This document shows positions 62,853 through 64,000 of a DNA stretch of 64,000 bases, piece by piece. The notes beneath the pieces were generated by a model. It searched no databases. It worked only from the letters and a program-made list of their open reading frames with translations, and was not told where the DNA came from. This stretch comes from Zonotrichia leucophrys gambelii (lineage: Eukaryota; Chordata; Aves; Passeriformes; Passerellidae). A program made the position numbers and the translations under genes. The number at the start of each line of letters is the position of its first letter. The first letter of the stretch is position 1. The DNA is taken from positions 4,964,001 through 5,028,000 of the forward strand of contig NC_088178.1 of assembly GCF_028769735.1 (NCBI RefSeq). The letters run 5' to 3'.

Positions 62853-64000
62853 GTCAGGGACATAACAAAAGTTTTCAGAATGCCTTTTTCTCACACTCTG
62901 TGTGGGCAAAAGATACCATGTTTTACAACATCTGTCTAATAGGAGAACAGAATGGCTTCTTTCACAAAAAAACCTTCTGAAACCCATAAATCATCTTGGA
63001 GGACCTACAAACCTTCATTGTGAAAGGCAAAACCAGCGAAATACATCTAACCTAAATGCCTATATTGGACACCAAAATGCTGTACAGATCAGTGTGGGCA
63101 GGATTGGAGCAACTGTGCTCTTTAACTGTCCTTGCAGCTGCTTCATTTTTGCTGAATATGAATTTCTAGAAGGGTAATTAGTAACAGATATATTTAGAAA
63201 ATGAAACTTTAGCTTGGAAAGCTGCAGTGACCAGTAAGAGCAAGTTTCAAACTATTCACAGTACTCGAGGCTCTGGCTTTGCTATATAATTTGCCCTAAG
63301 TAGCAAATGAATGAGTTATTTTCACTAGCAAGACTCTCTATTTATTCCTTTGTTTTTTTACTTGCACCCTTCCAGTCATTTGCATGAATACAAATTTGCT
63401 GTTTCCAGGCTACAGCATCTTCTGTGTCCTTGCTTTTGTTAATTATAAAAGCAAATACACCACACTAACTTGCACAAATGTACCACATAGAGAGTTATTC
63501 CAGCTATTTGAGAAATAAAAGAAAGTTAATTAGTATTGCTCTTTCTGACATTAGTCCTTCAAAAAGTCGTGGATGAGTTCTGAGTAGCCTTCTCTTGATG
63601 TTGTGACCTTGCAGGAGACAAATATGCACATAATCTTTACAGCTGTAGTCCTCAGATCTACACGAAAAAAATAATAAAATAATATAGATGGAAGGATGCA
63701 TAGAGTGGAGATTAGTGATGCAAAATCCAGATGAAAATAAAGAAATGTATCAGCCCCCTAAATAATTTTAGAGAGGAATTAAGAACAGTAGATAAAATAT
63801 AATGGTTATGAAAAGATAATGGTTGAAGGAAATAATCAAAAGTAGTATTTTACAGGGTGATCCACATAATAGGCATATCAGGAGACTTCATGCTTTAAAT
63901 GTAGTATGGTAAAACAAATTTGGGGGAAACATTCTGAGAAGTTCTCAGAAAAAGCTGCCATAGGCCTGACTGCTACAGGAAAGCACTGGAGCCTTGTCTT
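62853..64000. other. Non-coding stretch to window end, nothing identified
   Basis: Short open frames only, with no recognised product. No repeat edge or RNA gene was recognised. Confidence 0.5.

Noticed and set aside
62613..62987. 124-codon open frame, minus strand
   Set aside because: It crosses the antisense of a CR1 3' end; the translation is a by-product of the repeat.

Overview
This window looks like non-coding nuclear DNA from a bird, probably a passerine. The main evidence is scattered copies of the avian CR1 retrotransposon, all ending in the degenerate octamer-type 3' tail (ATTCTGTG/ATTCTATG-like) that is the CR1 signature. It also holds several short solo LTRs. Three are flanked by 6-bp target-site duplications, as expected for class II (ERVK/ERV2-like) avian endogenous retroviruses, and a fourth carries a probable imperfect one. 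The sequence is AT-rich by eye. No bacterial-style gene organisation, tRNA, rRNA or CRISPR array was seen.

I cannot support any protein-coding gene. No open frame exceeds about 150 codons. The longest (37989-38435, +) owes its length to a pentanucleotide microsatellite, and none has recognisable domains or a convincing exon series. The region is best read as a long intron or a gene desert.

Layout: 1-6.2 kb has no identified repeats apart from a 22-bp tandem duplication. An LTR of family A lies at 6.17-6.60 kb and a CR1 fragment at 7.74-7.86 kb. A family B solo LTR with perfect duplications is at 12.39-12.70 kb. From 12.7 to 30.8 kb there is mostly unassigned AT-rich sequence with two weak LTR-like pieces. 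A second family B solo LTR is at 30.80-31.11 kb and a CR1 tail at 33.0 kb. The 38.2-45.99 kb interval is the repeat-dense core. It holds a family C LTR carrying an (ATTAT)19 array and abutting a CR1 body fragment, further CR1 tails at 39.8, 40.6 and 44.7 kb, a CR1 split by a T17-headed insert at 41.5-42.1 kb, and a three-layer nest at 45.1-46.0 kb (CR1, family A LTR, family C LTR). A third family C LTR is at 53.47-53.89 kb. Two back-to-back perfect hairpins, one with 37-bp arms, lie at 54.43-54.55 kb. CR1 tails occur at 59.3 and 62.7 kb.

The most unusual object is the perfect 37-bp inverted repeat at 54466-54547. The most informative historical record is the nested insertion at 45.1-46.0 kb. 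I found no sign of a new enzymatic or defence system. LTR family letters A, B and C are local labels used here, not database names.
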